Below, piece after piece: positions 1-7,754 of a stretch of 35,825 bases of DNA. The notes under the pieces were generated by a model, which ran no database searches, was not told the DNA's origin, and worked only from the letters and a program-made list of their open reading frames with translations. Made by a program: the position numbers and the translations under genes. How positions within the stretch are numbered: position 1 is the first letter of the stretch; each line of letters starts with the position of its first letter. Location of the stretch: contig JANQEJ010000170.1 in the NCBI GenBank assembly GCA_028278425.1, positions 1 through 35,825 on the forward strand, given 5' to 3'. The DNA is from Planctomycetota bacterium (lineage in GTDB: Bacteria; Planctomycetota; UBA1135; GCA-002686595).

Positions 1-294
1 CGGTCTGATCTGTCAACCATGTTTCCGGTTGCACACAGAGGGGCTCGGAGTGCCTTACGCTCCCAGTCCAGAAGCGAAGCGGCCTACTTCAGTCAGTACA
101 GGGAAAACGCCCTCGAGCCCGGCAAACGATTTAAAGCCCGGCCGTTGCGTCCCGCGCTTCAGAACCGTCCGACGCGGCCGAGACCTCCTCACTCCCCTCC
201 CGGCAGACCCGCGTCGTCAAAGCCTCTTCTCTTCTTCTTCGTGCTCGTCTTCAACGCGCCGTTGCTCTCAGCCCCGGCAAGCCCCACTCCCCCC
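1..294. other. Non-coding stretch downstream of efp
   Basis: No convincing gene is seen. Reading frames here have arginine/proline-rich, low-information translations. Positions 222-251 on the plus strand are almost pure pyrimidine (CT-rich), so the transcript running off the end of efp would carry a purine-rich tract. Part of the stretch around 125-145 is AT-richer than the neighbouring genes. No clean stem-loop with a T tract was found. Confidence 0.5.
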
Positions 295-861
295 CTAATT
301 CGCCCTCCCCTGAAACTCCCCCGTCTCCGTCGACACCTTGACCTGATCCCCCACCGCCACGTGCATCGGGACCTTGATCTTCAACCCCGTCTCCAAGACC
401 GCATCCTTCTTCACGTTCGTCGCCGTATTCCCCTTGACCGCCGCCTCGGCCTCGGTCACCTCGAGCACCACCGACCCCGGCAGCGACAGATCGAGCGGCG
501 TCTGATCGTGGAACGTCACCTCGACCGTGGTGTTCTCCTTCACGAAACCCATCTTGTCGCCGACCATGTCCTGCGTGAGCGGGAACTGCTCGTAGGACTC
601 GTTGTCCATGAAGACGAAGTCGCCGTTGCCCTCGCGGTAGAGGTACTCGCACTTGCGGCGGTCCAGGTAGGCGACCTCGAGGGTGTCGGAGCCGGAGAAG
701 CGGTGCGAGGTGGTCTGGCCGGAGGTGAGCGAACGCGCCTTGATCTGGATGATCGAGCGCAGGTTGCCCGGCGTGCGGTGCTCGTATTCGGTGATCAGGA
801 GCAGATCGCCGTCCTGCTCGATCACCTGGCCCTTGCGAACTTCGGTTGCCTTGACGCCCAT
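295..861 (-). CDS. efp: Elongation factor P with an Asn-tipped loop
   Basis: EF-P binds the ribosome between the P and E sites and relieves stalling at polyproline. The 188-residue length and three-domain layout match the family: an N-terminal KOW-like domain (about 1-65), a central OB domain with FMDNESYEQ near 84-92, and a C-terminal OB domain ending in the GEFQGR signature. The loop that reaches the peptidyl-transferase centre reads HRTPGNLRS (28-36). Aligned on the shared Pro-Gly, Asn33 takes the place of the modified Lys34 of E. coli EF-P or the rhamnosylated Arg of Pseudomonas EF-P. No epmA, epmB or earP gene is in the window. The start ATG lies 19 nt after the stop of the upstream glycosyltransferase gene and has no clear Shine-Dalgarno site, so coupled translation is likely. 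Family assignment is secure; the modification state is unknown. Confidence 0.95.
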   Translation of the reverse strand: MGVKATEVRKGQVIEQDGDLLLITEYEHRTPGNLRSIIQIKARSLTSGQTTSHRFSGSDTLEVAYLDRRKCEYLYREGNGDFVFMDNESYEQFPLTQDMVGDKMGFVKENTTVEVTFHDQTPLDLSLPGSVVLEVTEAEAAVKGNTATNVKKDAVLETGLKIKVPMHVAVGDQVKVSTETGEFQGRAN

Positions 862-880
862 GATGGCGACGAGGATAGCC

Positions 881-2335
881 TCACTCGCGGAGGTAGACCA
901 GCACGTCCAGGTCGCGCGCGGCCACGTGTACCGGGAACGACTCGACCTGGCGGCACTCGCGCGCCAGCGTGGACAGGAGGTTGCGCCGGTCGTCGCCGGC
1001 CCAGTCCTCGAGCTGCTCGAGGTTCACCACGAACCAGGTGCGCCGCCCGTAGCGCGCCCAGTCGTCCGGCAGGTCGGCGCGGAAGCTGTCCAGATAGGTG
1101 ACGCGCCGCCACCGCCGCACGTCCGTACGCCCGGGGTCGGGCTCGAGGTAGTACTCCCCCACCGGGGCCTCCATCCCGAGGATCAGGTCGCCCGGCTCCG
1201 CTCGGTTGAAGACGTAGCGGTAGGCCTCGCGCCAGCGCGGCCGTTCGCCTTCGCGGACCGAGAAGTAGAGCCCGGTCTCGGCGAGGGCCGGGAGCGTGAG
1301 CAGCGCGAGGTAGGCGAGCCCCACCGCCGCCGGCACCGTCACGCTTCCGCGGCGTTGGGTCGCTCCGAGCGGCGCGGCGGCGACGAGCGCGAGCCACGGC
1401 AAGAGGACGAAGACGTACTGGGCCGTCATCCGCGCGAAGAAGCACGCGACGAGGGCCGCGGCGAGCGCGACGACGCACACGGCGAAGACCGTCACCACGA
1501 AGGCCGTGCGCCGGCGCAGGGCCACGAACGCGCCGGCGAGCACGCCGATCGCGAGAACCGGCGTGACGTAGAAGCCGGTCGTCAGCAGGAAGTGCGCGGG
1601 GTCGGCCGACTTCTTCTCGACCCACGAGCCCCACACCGAGAGCGCCCAGCCGGAACCGCCCAGGACGACGGCGATCCCCACCGCCGCGAGGACCCGCCAC
1701 GCTCCGCCGGTCGCCGCCGGCGGGCCGAGCCCGAACCCCCGCACCACCCACGGCGCCGCCAGGAGCCCGATCAGAAGAAACGCCGCGCTCGGGTGCGCGG
1801 CCGCGGCGGCGAGGGACACCACGACGCCCGCGATGCAGCGCGCCCCCGATCCGCGCCAGAGCCCCCGCAGGACCAGCGCGCCGCCCACGAGCGCGAGCGC
1901 CTGCGCCAGCGTGTAGAAGCGCGCGTTCTGCGACCAATACACGTGCCACGAGCTGACCGCGAGCAGGAGCGCCGCGGCCGCCGCTGCGCGGCCGCCCGCG
2001 AACGGGCGGAAGGCCCACCAGGTGAGCGGCACGACCAGGCACCCGAGCAGCGCCGGCGGAAAGCGCAGCCAGAACTCGCTCGGCCGCCCGTCGAAGCTCC
2101 CGTAGAAGGGCGCGAAGAGCGCGTACCCGAGCGGGTTCTTCATCCGCTCGCCGTCCAGCGCGTCGGAGAGCGCCAGCGCCTCGTCGTGCCACAGGCTCCA
2201 CTCGCCGAGCTTGAAGAACCGGACGAGCGCCAGCGCGAGGGCGAGGAAGAGGATCCAGCGCCCGGGGGGAGCGGTGCCGAGTTGAGTTCCCGCGCCTCCC
2301 GGCCGATACGAGGTGTCGCCGTGCCCTGTGGCCAT
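881..2335 (-). CDS. GT39-like polytopic membrane glycosyltransferase
   Basis: This is a 484-residue integral membrane protein resembling the dolichyl-phosphate-mannose-protein mannosyltransferase/ArnT superfamily (GT-C fold). That family transfers a sugar from a polyprenyl-phosphate donor at the outer face of the membrane. Support comes from the acidic first-loop motif WHDEA near the N-terminus, the following SFWLR-like segment (EFWLRFPPALLG), many Ala/Leu/Val membrane helices across about 30-370, and a soluble C-terminal tail ending in DLDVLVYLRE. The substrate cannot be read from sequence. I chose the ATG at 2335; an in-frame TTG at 2356 would add seven residues. It sits 19 nt upstream of efp on the same strand, so the two are probably cotranscribed. 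It is divergent from the PEGA lipoprotein gene. Confidence 0.85.
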   Translation of the reverse strand: MATGHGDTSYRPGGAGTQLGTAPPGRWILFLALALALVRFFKLGEWSLWHDEALALSDALDGERMKNPLGYALFAPFYGSFDGRPSEFWLRFPPALLGCLVVPLTWWAFRPFAGGRAAAAAALLLAVSSWHVYWSQNARFYTLAQALALVGGALVLRGLWRGSGARCIAGVVVSLAAAAAHPSAAFLLIGLLAAPWVVRGFGLGPPAATGGAWRVLAAVGIAVVLGGSGWALSVWGSWVEKKSADPAHFLLTTGFYVTPVLAIGVLAGAFVALRRRTAFVVTVFAVCVVALAAALVACFFARMTAQYVFVLLPWLALVAAAPLGATQRRGSVTVPAAVGLAYLALLTLPALAETGLYFSVREGERPRWREAYRYVFNRAEPGDLILGMEAPVGEYYLEPDPGRTDVRRWRRVTYLDSFRADLPDDWARYGRRTWFVVNLEQLEDWAGDDRRNLLSTLARECRQVESFPVHVAARDLDVLVYLRE

Positions 2336-2414
2336 GACCCCGTTCGAGGGTTCCAAAGCCCGGGCGCGTTGGCAACCCGCTTCCGCCCGTCACCTGCGCG
2401 TGACACGGGCGTGC

Positions 2415-2443
2415 TTGCGGTCGCCCCCGGCCTCTCCGAGAAT
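2415..2443 (+). promoter_or_regulatory. Putative near-leaderless promoter for the PEGA lipoprotein
   Basis: TTGCGG (2415-2420), a 17-nt spacer and GAGAAT (2438-2443) lie immediately before the ATG at 2452. Only eight bases separate the -10-like hexamer from the start codon, so transcription would begin one or two bases before the ATG. The -35 match is weak; the position is the main support. Confidence 0.4.
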
Positions 2444-2451
2444 CGCCTCCG

Positions 2452-2862
2452 ATGAACGCAGCCCGATCCGTGCTCACCGCCGCGGCGGCCTTCGGCCTCC
2501 TCTCCGGTTGCATCAACCTCGTCACGCCGCCGGGAATCCTCATCGCCTCGACGCCCCCGGGCGCGCGGATCGCCGTCGACGGCGTGGACTCGGGCTTCGT
2601 GACGCCGACGAACATCGCGATCGAGGGCGACGAGGACCACTGGGTCCAGCTCTCGCTCAAGGGCTACGCGACGACCGACCTCTACCTGGACGAGAACCGG
2701 CGCATCTACATCGTGCCGTGGGAGAAGGGCGAGGCGGCGCAGGACACGTTCTTCTTCCCGCTCTTCCTGCCGGCGCCGGACTTTCTGCTCCCCATCCAGG
2801 TCGACGACAGCCCGAGCCCCAAGCGCATCCACGTCAAGCTGCAGCTCTCGGCGGAAGAGTGA
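2452..2862 (+). CDS. PEGA-domain lipoprotein
   Basis: A 136-residue secreted lipoprotein. The N-terminus has one Arg, an Ala/Leu core and a lipobox LLSGC (Cys20), so it should be lipid-anchored after the Sec pathway. Residues about 28-75 match the PEGA pattern: ASTPPGARIAVDG, a conserved TPT, then a hydrophobic strand ending in LKGY. PEGA domains are small beta-sandwiches common on surface proteins. The remaining C-terminal part contains FFFPLFLPAPDF and is not recognised. No Shine-Dalgarno site is seen, in keeping with the near-leaderless promoter just upstream. The stop codon overlaps the GTG start of the following phosphatase gene by four bases (GTGA). Partner and function are unknown. Confidence 0.85.
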   Translation: MNAARSVLTAAAAFGLLSGCINLVTPPGILIASTPPGARIAVDGVDSGFVTPTNIAIEGDEDHWVQLSLKGYATTDLYLDENRRIYIVPWEKGEAAQDTFFFPLFLPAPDFLLPIQVDDSPSPKRIHVKLQLSAEE

Positions 2863-3434
2863 GCGCGGCCGTCTTCCTCGACCGCGACGGCACCCTCATC
2901 GACGAGCTCGGCTACCTCGCCGACCCGGACGCGCTCCGCCTCTTCCCGGGAGCCGCCGACGCCGTCGCCGCCTGGAACCGCGCCGGCCTCCCGGTCGTCC
3001 TCGTCACGAACCAGAGCGGCGTCGCGCGCGGCCTCCTCGACGAGGCCTCGCTCGCGCGCGTCCACGCGCGGCTCGCGGGGCTCCTGGGTCGTTCCGGCGC
3101 GCGGCTCGATCTGATCCTCCATTGCCCGCACCACCCGACCGAGGGCGAGCCGCCCTTCCGCCGCGCGTGCTCCTGCCGCAAGCCCGAGCCCGGGATGCTC
3201 CTCGAAGCGGCGGAGCGACTCGGGATCGACCTCGGAGCGAGCTGGCTGGTCGGCGACGCGGAGCGCGACCTCGAAGCCGGTCGCCGCGCGGGCGTCCGGC
3301 GGTTGCTCCTCGTGGCGACGGGCAAGGGAATCGCCGCCGACGCGCGCCTGCGGGAGCGGGGCGTCGACGATTACGAGCTGGTCGCCGACCTCGCCGCAGC
3401 CGCCGAGCGCGTCCTCGCGGGATCGTCGGGCTAG
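2859..3434 (+). CDS. gmhB: GmhB-like HAD phosphatase (heptose-bisphosphate or histidinol-phosphate type)
   Basis: A 191-residue HAD phosphatase. GmhB removes the 7-phosphate of D-glycero-D-manno-heptose 1,7-bisphosphate on the way to ADP- or GDP-heptose. Visible motifs are the nucleophile loop FLDRDGTL near residue 5, the NQSGVARG segment, the zinc-binding CPHH...CSC cluster typical of the GmhB/HisB-N subgroup, the CRKPxPGM loop, and VGDAxxDxxAG. The start is inferred as GTG at 2859 because the translated match begins exactly there and the codon overlaps the upstream TGA (GTGA), predicting coupling. No other heptose gene is in the window, so the true substrate is open; a histidinol-phosphate or other sugar-phosphate role is possible. 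Its TAG stop shares bases with the stop of the convergent FemAB-like gene. Confidence 0.88.
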   Translation: MSAAVFLDRDGTLIDELGYLADPDALRLFPGAADAVAAWNRAGLPVVLVTNQSGVARGLLDEASLARVHARLAGLLGRSGARLDLILHCPHHPTEGEPPFRRACSCRKPEPGMLLEAAERLGIDLGASWLVGDAERDLEAGRRAGVRRLLLVATGKGIAADARLRERGVDDYELVADLAAAAERVLAGSSG

Positions 3435-4519
3435 GGCAAGTAGGCCGCCAACCGGTTCGAGAGCCTCCGCACGCACCAGGACGGAAGCCGCGACCAGGTC
3501 TCGCGCAGGACCCGCGTCTTCGGGTTCGACGGTGTGAACGACGGCACGCGCCGGTCGTGGACGAGATGGTAGCGGTAGTTGAGCGGCGTCGGCTCGAAGC
3601 CCTGGTGGCGCTTGAACGCGAACGCGCCCGCGTCGCGGCGGCTGCGGCCGAAGTCGAAGCGCTTCATGCCGTGGCGCACCGCCCACTCCTGGAGGGCGAG
3701 ATACATGAAGTTGCTCGCGCTGTAGTTGCGGTCGGCGCCGGGCTCCGTGCCGGAGTAATAGGCGATCAGCGTGTCGCCGTCGAGGAACGACATCACCGCC
3801 GCGAGCGGCTCCCGGTTCCTGCGGACGAGGTGGACCCGGAGGTCCCCGCCGAACTCGTCGACGAGCTCGTAGAAGTAACGCGCCGGCAGCGCGGGCGAGC
3901 CGAGCAGGTGCTTGTTCTTCAGGAACATCCGGTAGAGATCGTCCACGTACCAGACGCCTTCGGAGAGCTCGAGGTCGTGCTTCTTGCGGGCCTTGCGCGC
4001 CTCGGCCCGCGCCTTCTTCGGCATCCTCGCGAGCACGTCCTCCTCGTTCTCGGGCAGCTCGCGGCGGAACGTGAAGTAGAGGTCGGTCCCGACGAGGTCC
4101 GGGCCCGGGTCGCGCAGGTAGCGCAGCTCGAGGTGCCCGACGCGCGAGAGGTCCGCGATGCGCACCGCCTCCTCCAGCAGGGCCTGCTCGGTCGCCGGGT
4201 CCGCCGCGACCGGCCCGCCGTACACCGCGTAGGGCATCGACACGAGGTTGCGGCGCCCGAGAAGGCCGCGGCAGAACATCATCGGCAGGCAGCCGACGAG
4301 CTCGCCCCCGTCCCACGCTAGGAGGTCGTACGGCTGGTGGCCGAAGACGCGCTCGACGACGCGCCGCCAGCCCGCGCGGTGGAAGAAGGAGCCGTCGGGA
4401 TGCGCGCGCACGAGGGCGTCTCGCGCCTCGTCGTGGTCCGGGGATCCCGGACGGATCTCGATACCGGCGGCGCCGCGGCGGAGGACCTCCGAGGCGTGGC
4501 TGGCGCGGGCGGCGATCAC
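3431..4519 (-). CDS. FemAB-like acyltransferase, XrtA/PEP-CTERM-associated type
   Basis: A 362-residue protein of the FemAB/GNAT-fold group. FemAB proteins transfer aminoacyl groups; this subgroup is usually annotated as XrtA/PEP-CTERM-associated and occurs in exopolysaccharide loci. Visible hallmarks are HPDGSFFHRAGW near 41-52, a GCLPM segment, a basic MPKKARAEARKARKK stretch mid-protein, YSASNFMYLALQEWAV, and the C-terminal FDFGRS...FKRHQGFEP...LNYRY signature. The start is GTG at 4519 because the match begins there and overlaps the TGA of the upstream glycosyltransferase (GTGA). It is third in a minus-strand operon behind two GT2 genes. No exosortase or PEP-CTERM protein lies in the window, so a role in surface polysaccharide or glycan decoration is inference from context. 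Confidence 0.85.
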   Translation of the reverse strand: MIAARASHASEVLRRGAAGIEIRPGSPDHDEARDALVRAHPDGSFFHRAGWRRVVERVFGHQPYDLLAWDGGELVGCLPMMFCRGLLGRRNLVSMPYAVYGGPVAADPATEQALLEEAVRIADLSRVGHLELRYLRDPGPDLVGTDLYFTFRRELPENEEDVLARMPKKARAEARKARKKHDLELSEGVWYVDDLYRMFLKNKHLLGSPALPARYFYELVDEFGGDLRVHLVRRNREPLAAVMSFLDGDTLIAYYSGTEPGADRNYSASNFMYLALQEWAVRHGMKRFDFGRSRRDAGAFAFKRHQGFEPTPLNYRYHLVHDRRVPSFTPSNPKTRVLRETWSRLPSWCVRRLSNRLAAYLP

Positions 4520-5595
4520 CCGCCCTCCGGGTCGCGGTCGTAGACGCGCTCGATCCTGTACTCCTTCAGGTGGCGCGCCTGCGTGAAGATGATGATCTCG
4601 CCGACCAGGCCGAACCCGATGATCTGCACGCCGAGGACGAAGAGCATGACGCCGAAGAGGAGCGCCGGCCGGGCGGCCGCCCCCACGTCGAAGGCGAACT
4701 TTTCGAACGCGACGTAGAAGCAGAGCCCGAACCCGACGAGCGAGAAGATCCCCCCGACCGTCCCGAAGAACCGTAGCGGCTTCAGCGTGAACTTGCTGAG
4801 GAACATCACCGCGAGCACGTCGAGGAAGCGGCGCACGTAGACGCCGAGGCCGAAGAAGCCGGCCTTGCCCCACTCCTTCAAGTGGCGCACCTTGACCTCG
4901 ACGACGCGGTAGCCCTGGCGGTACGCGATCACCGGCAGGAAGCGGTACATGTCGCCGTAGATCGCCACGTCCTCGAGCACCTCGCGGCGGATCACCCGGA
5001 AGTAGCAGTTCAGGTCGTGGAAGTGCATCCGCACGACCTGGCGGATGATCAGGTTGAAGCTGGCGGACTGCAGGCGGTTCAGCCACGGGTCGACGCGCGG
5101 CGAGCGCCACGGCGTCACGAAGTCCGCGCCGTCCTCGATCGCCTGCAGCATGCGCCGCAGCTCGACCGGGTCGACCTGCACGTACTGGGGCGACGTGACG
5201 ATCATGCGGCCGCGCGCGCGCTCGAAGGCGGCGGAGAGACAGACCGACTCGCCGAAGGGGTTCTTGAACGTGATCGACTTGACCTGGCCCGGCCGCTCCC
5301 GGCGCAGCTCGCGCGCCGCGCCGTAGGCCGGCCCGGTCACGCCGTCGAAGACGAAGATCAGCTCCCAGGAGCGCCCCTCGCGGTCGAGCTCGGCGCCGAG
5401 GGCCTCGACCACCTCGCGCACCTCGGCCTCTTCGCTCTGCACCGGAACCACCACGGTCACGTCGAGCGTGTCGGTCGACGGGTCGGCGGCCGGCTCGGCC
5501 CGCGGCTCCTCGATCGCGCTTCCCCCGGTCATCGTGGCGGGATCCGCTTCCCTATCGGCAGATCCGGCCGTCTCCCTGGTCGTCGTGGTGGTCAT
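4516..5595 (-). CDS. GT2-like glycosyltransferase lacking the DxD motif
   Basis: A 359-residue membrane-associated protein with a GT-A Rossmann domain (about 45-275) and two C-terminal transmembrane segments (about 280-345), the layout of DPM1/ArnC-type polyprenyl-phosphate sugar transferases. The first 44 residues are a Thr/Ala/Glu-rich extension absent from its upstream paralogue. The nucleotide-binding region reads FVFDG where the paralogue has FVDDC, and the metal-binding DGD is replaced by SPQ (135-137, in TSPQYVQVDP). Catalysis with a nucleotide sugar by the usual mechanism is therefore doubtful. It might use a different donor site, work with the adjacent active paralogue, or belong to a DxD-less GT2 subgroup. 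The gene starts 4 nt after the stop of the upstream GT2 gene and overlaps the FemAB-like gene downstream. Confidence 0.8.
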   Translation of the reverse strand: MTTTTTRETAGSADREADPATMTGGSAIEEPRAEPAADPSTDTLDVTVVVPVQSEEAEVREVVEALGAELDREGRSWELIFVFDGVTGPAYGAARELRRERPGQVKSITFKNPFGESVCLSAAFERARGRMIVTSPQYVQVDPVELRRMLQAIEDGADFVTPWRSPRVDPWLNRLQSASFNLIIRQVVRMHFHDLNCYFRVIRREVLEDVAIYGDMYRFLPVIAYRQGYRVVEVKVRHLKEWGKAGFFGLGVYVRRFLDVLAVMFLSKFTLKPLRFFGTVGGIFSLVGFGLCFYVAFEKFAFDVGAAARPALLFGVMLFVLGVQIIGFGLVGEIIIFTQARHLKEYRIERVYDRDPEGG

Positions 5596-5599
5596 CGGG

Positions 5600-6577
5600 T
5601 CAGTGCAGCTCGCTCAGGATGCGGTCCAAGGTGCTTCGGCGGTGCATCCCGCTCGCCTTCACCGCGAGCTCCCCGAGGAGGCCCAGGAGCACGAAGTAGG
5701 CGAAGAGCATGAACAGAACCACCTCGATGCTGAAGATCATGAAGTTCCACTCGTCCGTGAAGGCGGAATCCCCCCGCTCGGTTTCCGCGCCGCCGAGATC
5801 GAGCAGCCCCGTGAACCCGAAGATCATCCCCACGCCGAGCACGACGAGCGCCATCAAGCCGAAGTATTGCAGCGGCCGCTGGGAGAACTGGGTCACCAGC
5901 TTGATCGAGAGCAGGTCGAGGAACACGCGCAGGGCGCGGCCGATGCCGTACTTGCTCTTGCCGAACCGCCGCGGACGGTGGTTGACGACCAGCTCGGTGA
6001 TGCGCGCGCCGCTGCCGGCGGAGAGCACCGGCAGGAAGCGGTGCTGCTCGGCGTAGATCGCCATGCTCTTCACGAGCTCGCGCCGGAAGGCCTTCAGCGT
6101 GCAGCCCGTGTCGTGGATGTGGACGCCGGTGACGAAGGCGATCAGTCGGTTGGCCAGGATCGACGGGAAGCGCCGCAGGATGAGCTTGTCGTGGCGCTTC
6201 TTGCGCCAGCCCGCGACGATGTCGTGGCCCTCGTGGAGCTTCTCCACGAGCGTGGGGATGTCCGCCGGGTCGTTCTGGAGGTCCCCGTCCAGGGTCACCA
6301 CGACCTCGCCGCGCGCCTCCTCGAAGCCGGCGGCGAGCGCGGCGGTCTGCCCGAAGTTCTTGCGGAACTTGACGACCTTCACCCTCGGGTCGCGGCGCCG
6401 GAGCTCGAGCATGGCGACGAGGCTCGCGTCGGTCGAACAGTCGTCGACGAAGATCATCTCCGCCGGCGGGTTGCCCATCGACTCCAGGGCCGCCGCGATC
6501 TCGCCGTGCAGGACGGCCAGGCTTTCCTCTTCGTTGAAGACGGGGACGACGACCGAGATCTCGAGGCGAGGGGGCAT
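5600..6577 (-). CDS. GT2 polyprenyl-phosphate glycosyltransferase (DPM1/ArnC type)
   Basis: A 325-residue family 2 glycosyltransferase that probably moves a sugar from a nucleotide donor to undecaprenyl phosphate at the inner leaflet. All usual motifs are present: VVPVFNEEESL (10-20), FVDDCSTD (43-50), KNFGQTAALAAGF, and the metal-binding DGDLQNDP (97-104). HDTGCTLKAFRREL and RRFGKSKYG match the ArnC/GtrB acceptor region. Two C-terminal transmembrane helices occupy about 232-255 and 275-300. It is first in a minus-strand operon of three. A promoter with its -10 hexamer six bases from the ATG precedes it, and no Shine-Dalgarno site is seen, so a leaderless mRNA is predicted. Donor sugar unknown. 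Confidence 0.9.
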   Translation of the reverse strand: MPPRLEISVVVPVFNEEESLAVLHGEIAAALESMGNPPAEMIFVDDCSTDASLVAMLELRRRDPRVKVVKFRKNFGQTAALAAGFEEARGEVVVTLDGDLQNDPADIPTLVEKLHEGHDIVAGWRKKRHDKLILRRFPSILANRLIAFVTGVHIHDTGCTLKAFRRELVKSMAIYAEQHRFLPVLSAGSGARITELVVNHRPRRFGKSKYGIGRALRVFLDLLSIKLVTQFSQRPLQYFGLMALVVLGVGMIFGFTGLLDLGGAETERGDSAFTDEWNFMIFSIEVVLFMLFAYFVLLGLLGELAVKASGMHRRSTLDRILSELH

Positions 6578-6583
6578 CGAAGG

Positions 6584-6612
6584 ATCCTGGACCGCTCAGC
6601 GGGGACTTCCAA
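6584..6612 (-). promoter_or_regulatory. Putative leaderless promoter of the GT2-GT2-FemAB operon
   Basis: On the minus strand TTGGAA (6612-6607) is followed by a 17-nt spacer and CAGGAT (6589-6584). Six bases then precede the ATG at 6577. Normal spacing puts the first transcribed base on or next to the A of the start codon. Confidence 0.5.
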
Positions 6613-6733
6613 GCGGCGAGCCGTTCATTGTGCAACGCCGCTCCGGATCCGGAAACGGTCCGCCGCCTGCCGGGAAGACCCCCATGGCGTCGGGAAAAGA
6701 GCACGATTCCGGGCGCTTCGAAGAACTCGCAAC

Positions 6734-6761
6734 TTGAGACGCCCCGCGCCGTCGCTAGGAT
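6734..6761 (+). promoter_or_regulatory. Putative sigma-70-type promoter of the degenerate two-component operon
   Basis: TTGAGA (6734-6739), a 16-nt spacer and TAGGAT (6756-6761). Transcription would begin near 6768, giving a leader of about 20 nt that carries the strong AAGGAGGAG ribosome site at 6778-6786 before the ATG at 6789. It is divergent from the GT2 operon promoter. Confidence 0.5.
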
Positions 6762-6788
6762 GACGTCGACCCGGATCAAGGAGGAGAG

Positions 6789-7754
6789 ATGGAGAACACA
6801 TCGGAGACCGTGACGCTGCTCGTTGGACCGGGAACGCGGCTCGTGGAGTTGCGCGCCGTTCTAGGGGCGCTGGCCTCCCTCCCGGGGAGCACCGTCCACG
6901 CCGAGCCGCGCGCCGTCGATGACCTCGCCGACCTGATGGAGCCGCGCGTCGGATCGGGGCGGCTGCTCCTGGAGTCCGAGCACGTCCCGGTGGAGGACAT
7001 CGGCTTCGTGCGGCGATTCCTGGAGCGCAACCCCGACTGGCAGCTCGTCCTCGTCGGCACCGACCGCGACACGCGAAAGGCGCAGAGGCTGCTCTCCTTC
7101 GCCGGCGCGGGCTGGCTCCACTGGCCGCCGGACCTCGACCAGGTCAAGGGGCTCCTCGCCGGGGGGCGTGAGCTCGACTCCCCCGCGCGGGCCGCGGCCC
7201 CCGAGGACGAGCTCGCCGACGAGCTCGTTCCACGACCCGGGCCGGCCGACGCGGGCGCCCGGCCGGCCGAACGGGAGCCCGAGCCGGCCGCCGCCGCCGC
7301 GACCGGCTGCGACCTGGGGGTCCTCTTGGAAGAAATCCTCGCCGGCCGCTCGGTCGGCGGTGAGGACGCGCCCCGCTACCTCTACCGGGCGGAAGCGGAG
7401 CTCGAGGTCGCCCTCGACGCCGCCGCGCTCAACCGGGTCTTCGAAGGCCTCTTCGCGATGGCCGAGTCCTGCGCCGGTGCGGGCCAGGTCATCGGCGTCC
7501 GCGCCCAAGCGGCCGACGAGGACGCTCAGGTCGTGATCGACTTCCCGCCGGGACCGCTGACCGACGGGGACCTGCCGGGGCTCTTCGACGGCAGCTTCTC
7601 CGGGGAACCGGAGCTGGAGCGCGGCATCGCGGCCGCCAAAGAGGCCGGCGAGGCCCTGAGCGAGCTGGGCGGCTCCGCCCGCCTGACGACCGGCCGTCCC
7701 GGCCGGCTCAGCCTGGAGGCGACCCTGCCGGTCCGCCAGCCGGCCGCGCGCTAG
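6789..7754 (+). CDS. Receiver-like plus degenerate histidine-kinase-ATPase-like protein
   Basis: A 321-residue soluble protein with no confident family match. Residues 1-125 have the rhythm of a response-regulator receiver: strand-rich start, a VLVGTDRD stretch, then GAGWLHWPPDLDQVKGLL where receivers have GAxxYLxKPxDxxxL. The phosphorylatable Asp and the conserved Lys are not in place. An Ala/Pro/Glu linker covers about 130-170. Residues about 175-318 resemble a GHKL ATPase: LLEEILA, LNRVFEGLFAMAES at the N-box position without its Asn, LFDGSFSG like an F-box (265-272), and LGGSARL...LSLEATLPV like the HGG and final strand. The DxGxG and GxGxG nucleotide loops are missing, as is any phospho-accepting H-box, so I infer it is a non-catalytic sensor or scaffold. 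Start supported by AAGGAGGAG. The next gene encodes a sigma-54 activator, its likely partner. Confidence 0.6.
   Translation: MENTSETVTLLVGPGTRLVELRAVLGALASLPGSTVHAEPRAVDDLADLMEPRVGSGRLLLESEHVPVEDIGFVRRFLERNPDWQLVLVGTDRDTRKAQRLLSFAGAGWLHWPPDLDQVKGLLAGGRELDSPARAAAPEDELADELVPRPGPADAGARPAEREPEPAAAAATGCDLGVLLEEILAGRSVGGEDAPRYLYRAEAELEVALDAAALNRVFEGLFAMAESCAGAGQVIGVRAQAADEDAQVVIDFPPGPLTDGDLPGLFDGSFSGEPELERGIAAAKEAGEALSELGGSARLTTGRPGRLSLEATLPVRQPAAR

Noticed and set aside
1..294. ORFs from 19 and 29 on the plus strand
   Set aside because: Compositionally biased Arg/Pro/Leu translations running antisense into efp; no support as genes.
2313..2858. N-terminal extension of the GmhB-like frame back to 2313
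   Set aside because: The extension overlaps the PEGA lipoprotein in another frame and has no homology; the protein match starts exactly at GTG 2859.
4520..5110. N-terminal extension of the FemAB-like frame to 5110
   Set aside because: It is the out-of-frame shadow of the GT2 gene; the family match begins at GTG 4519.
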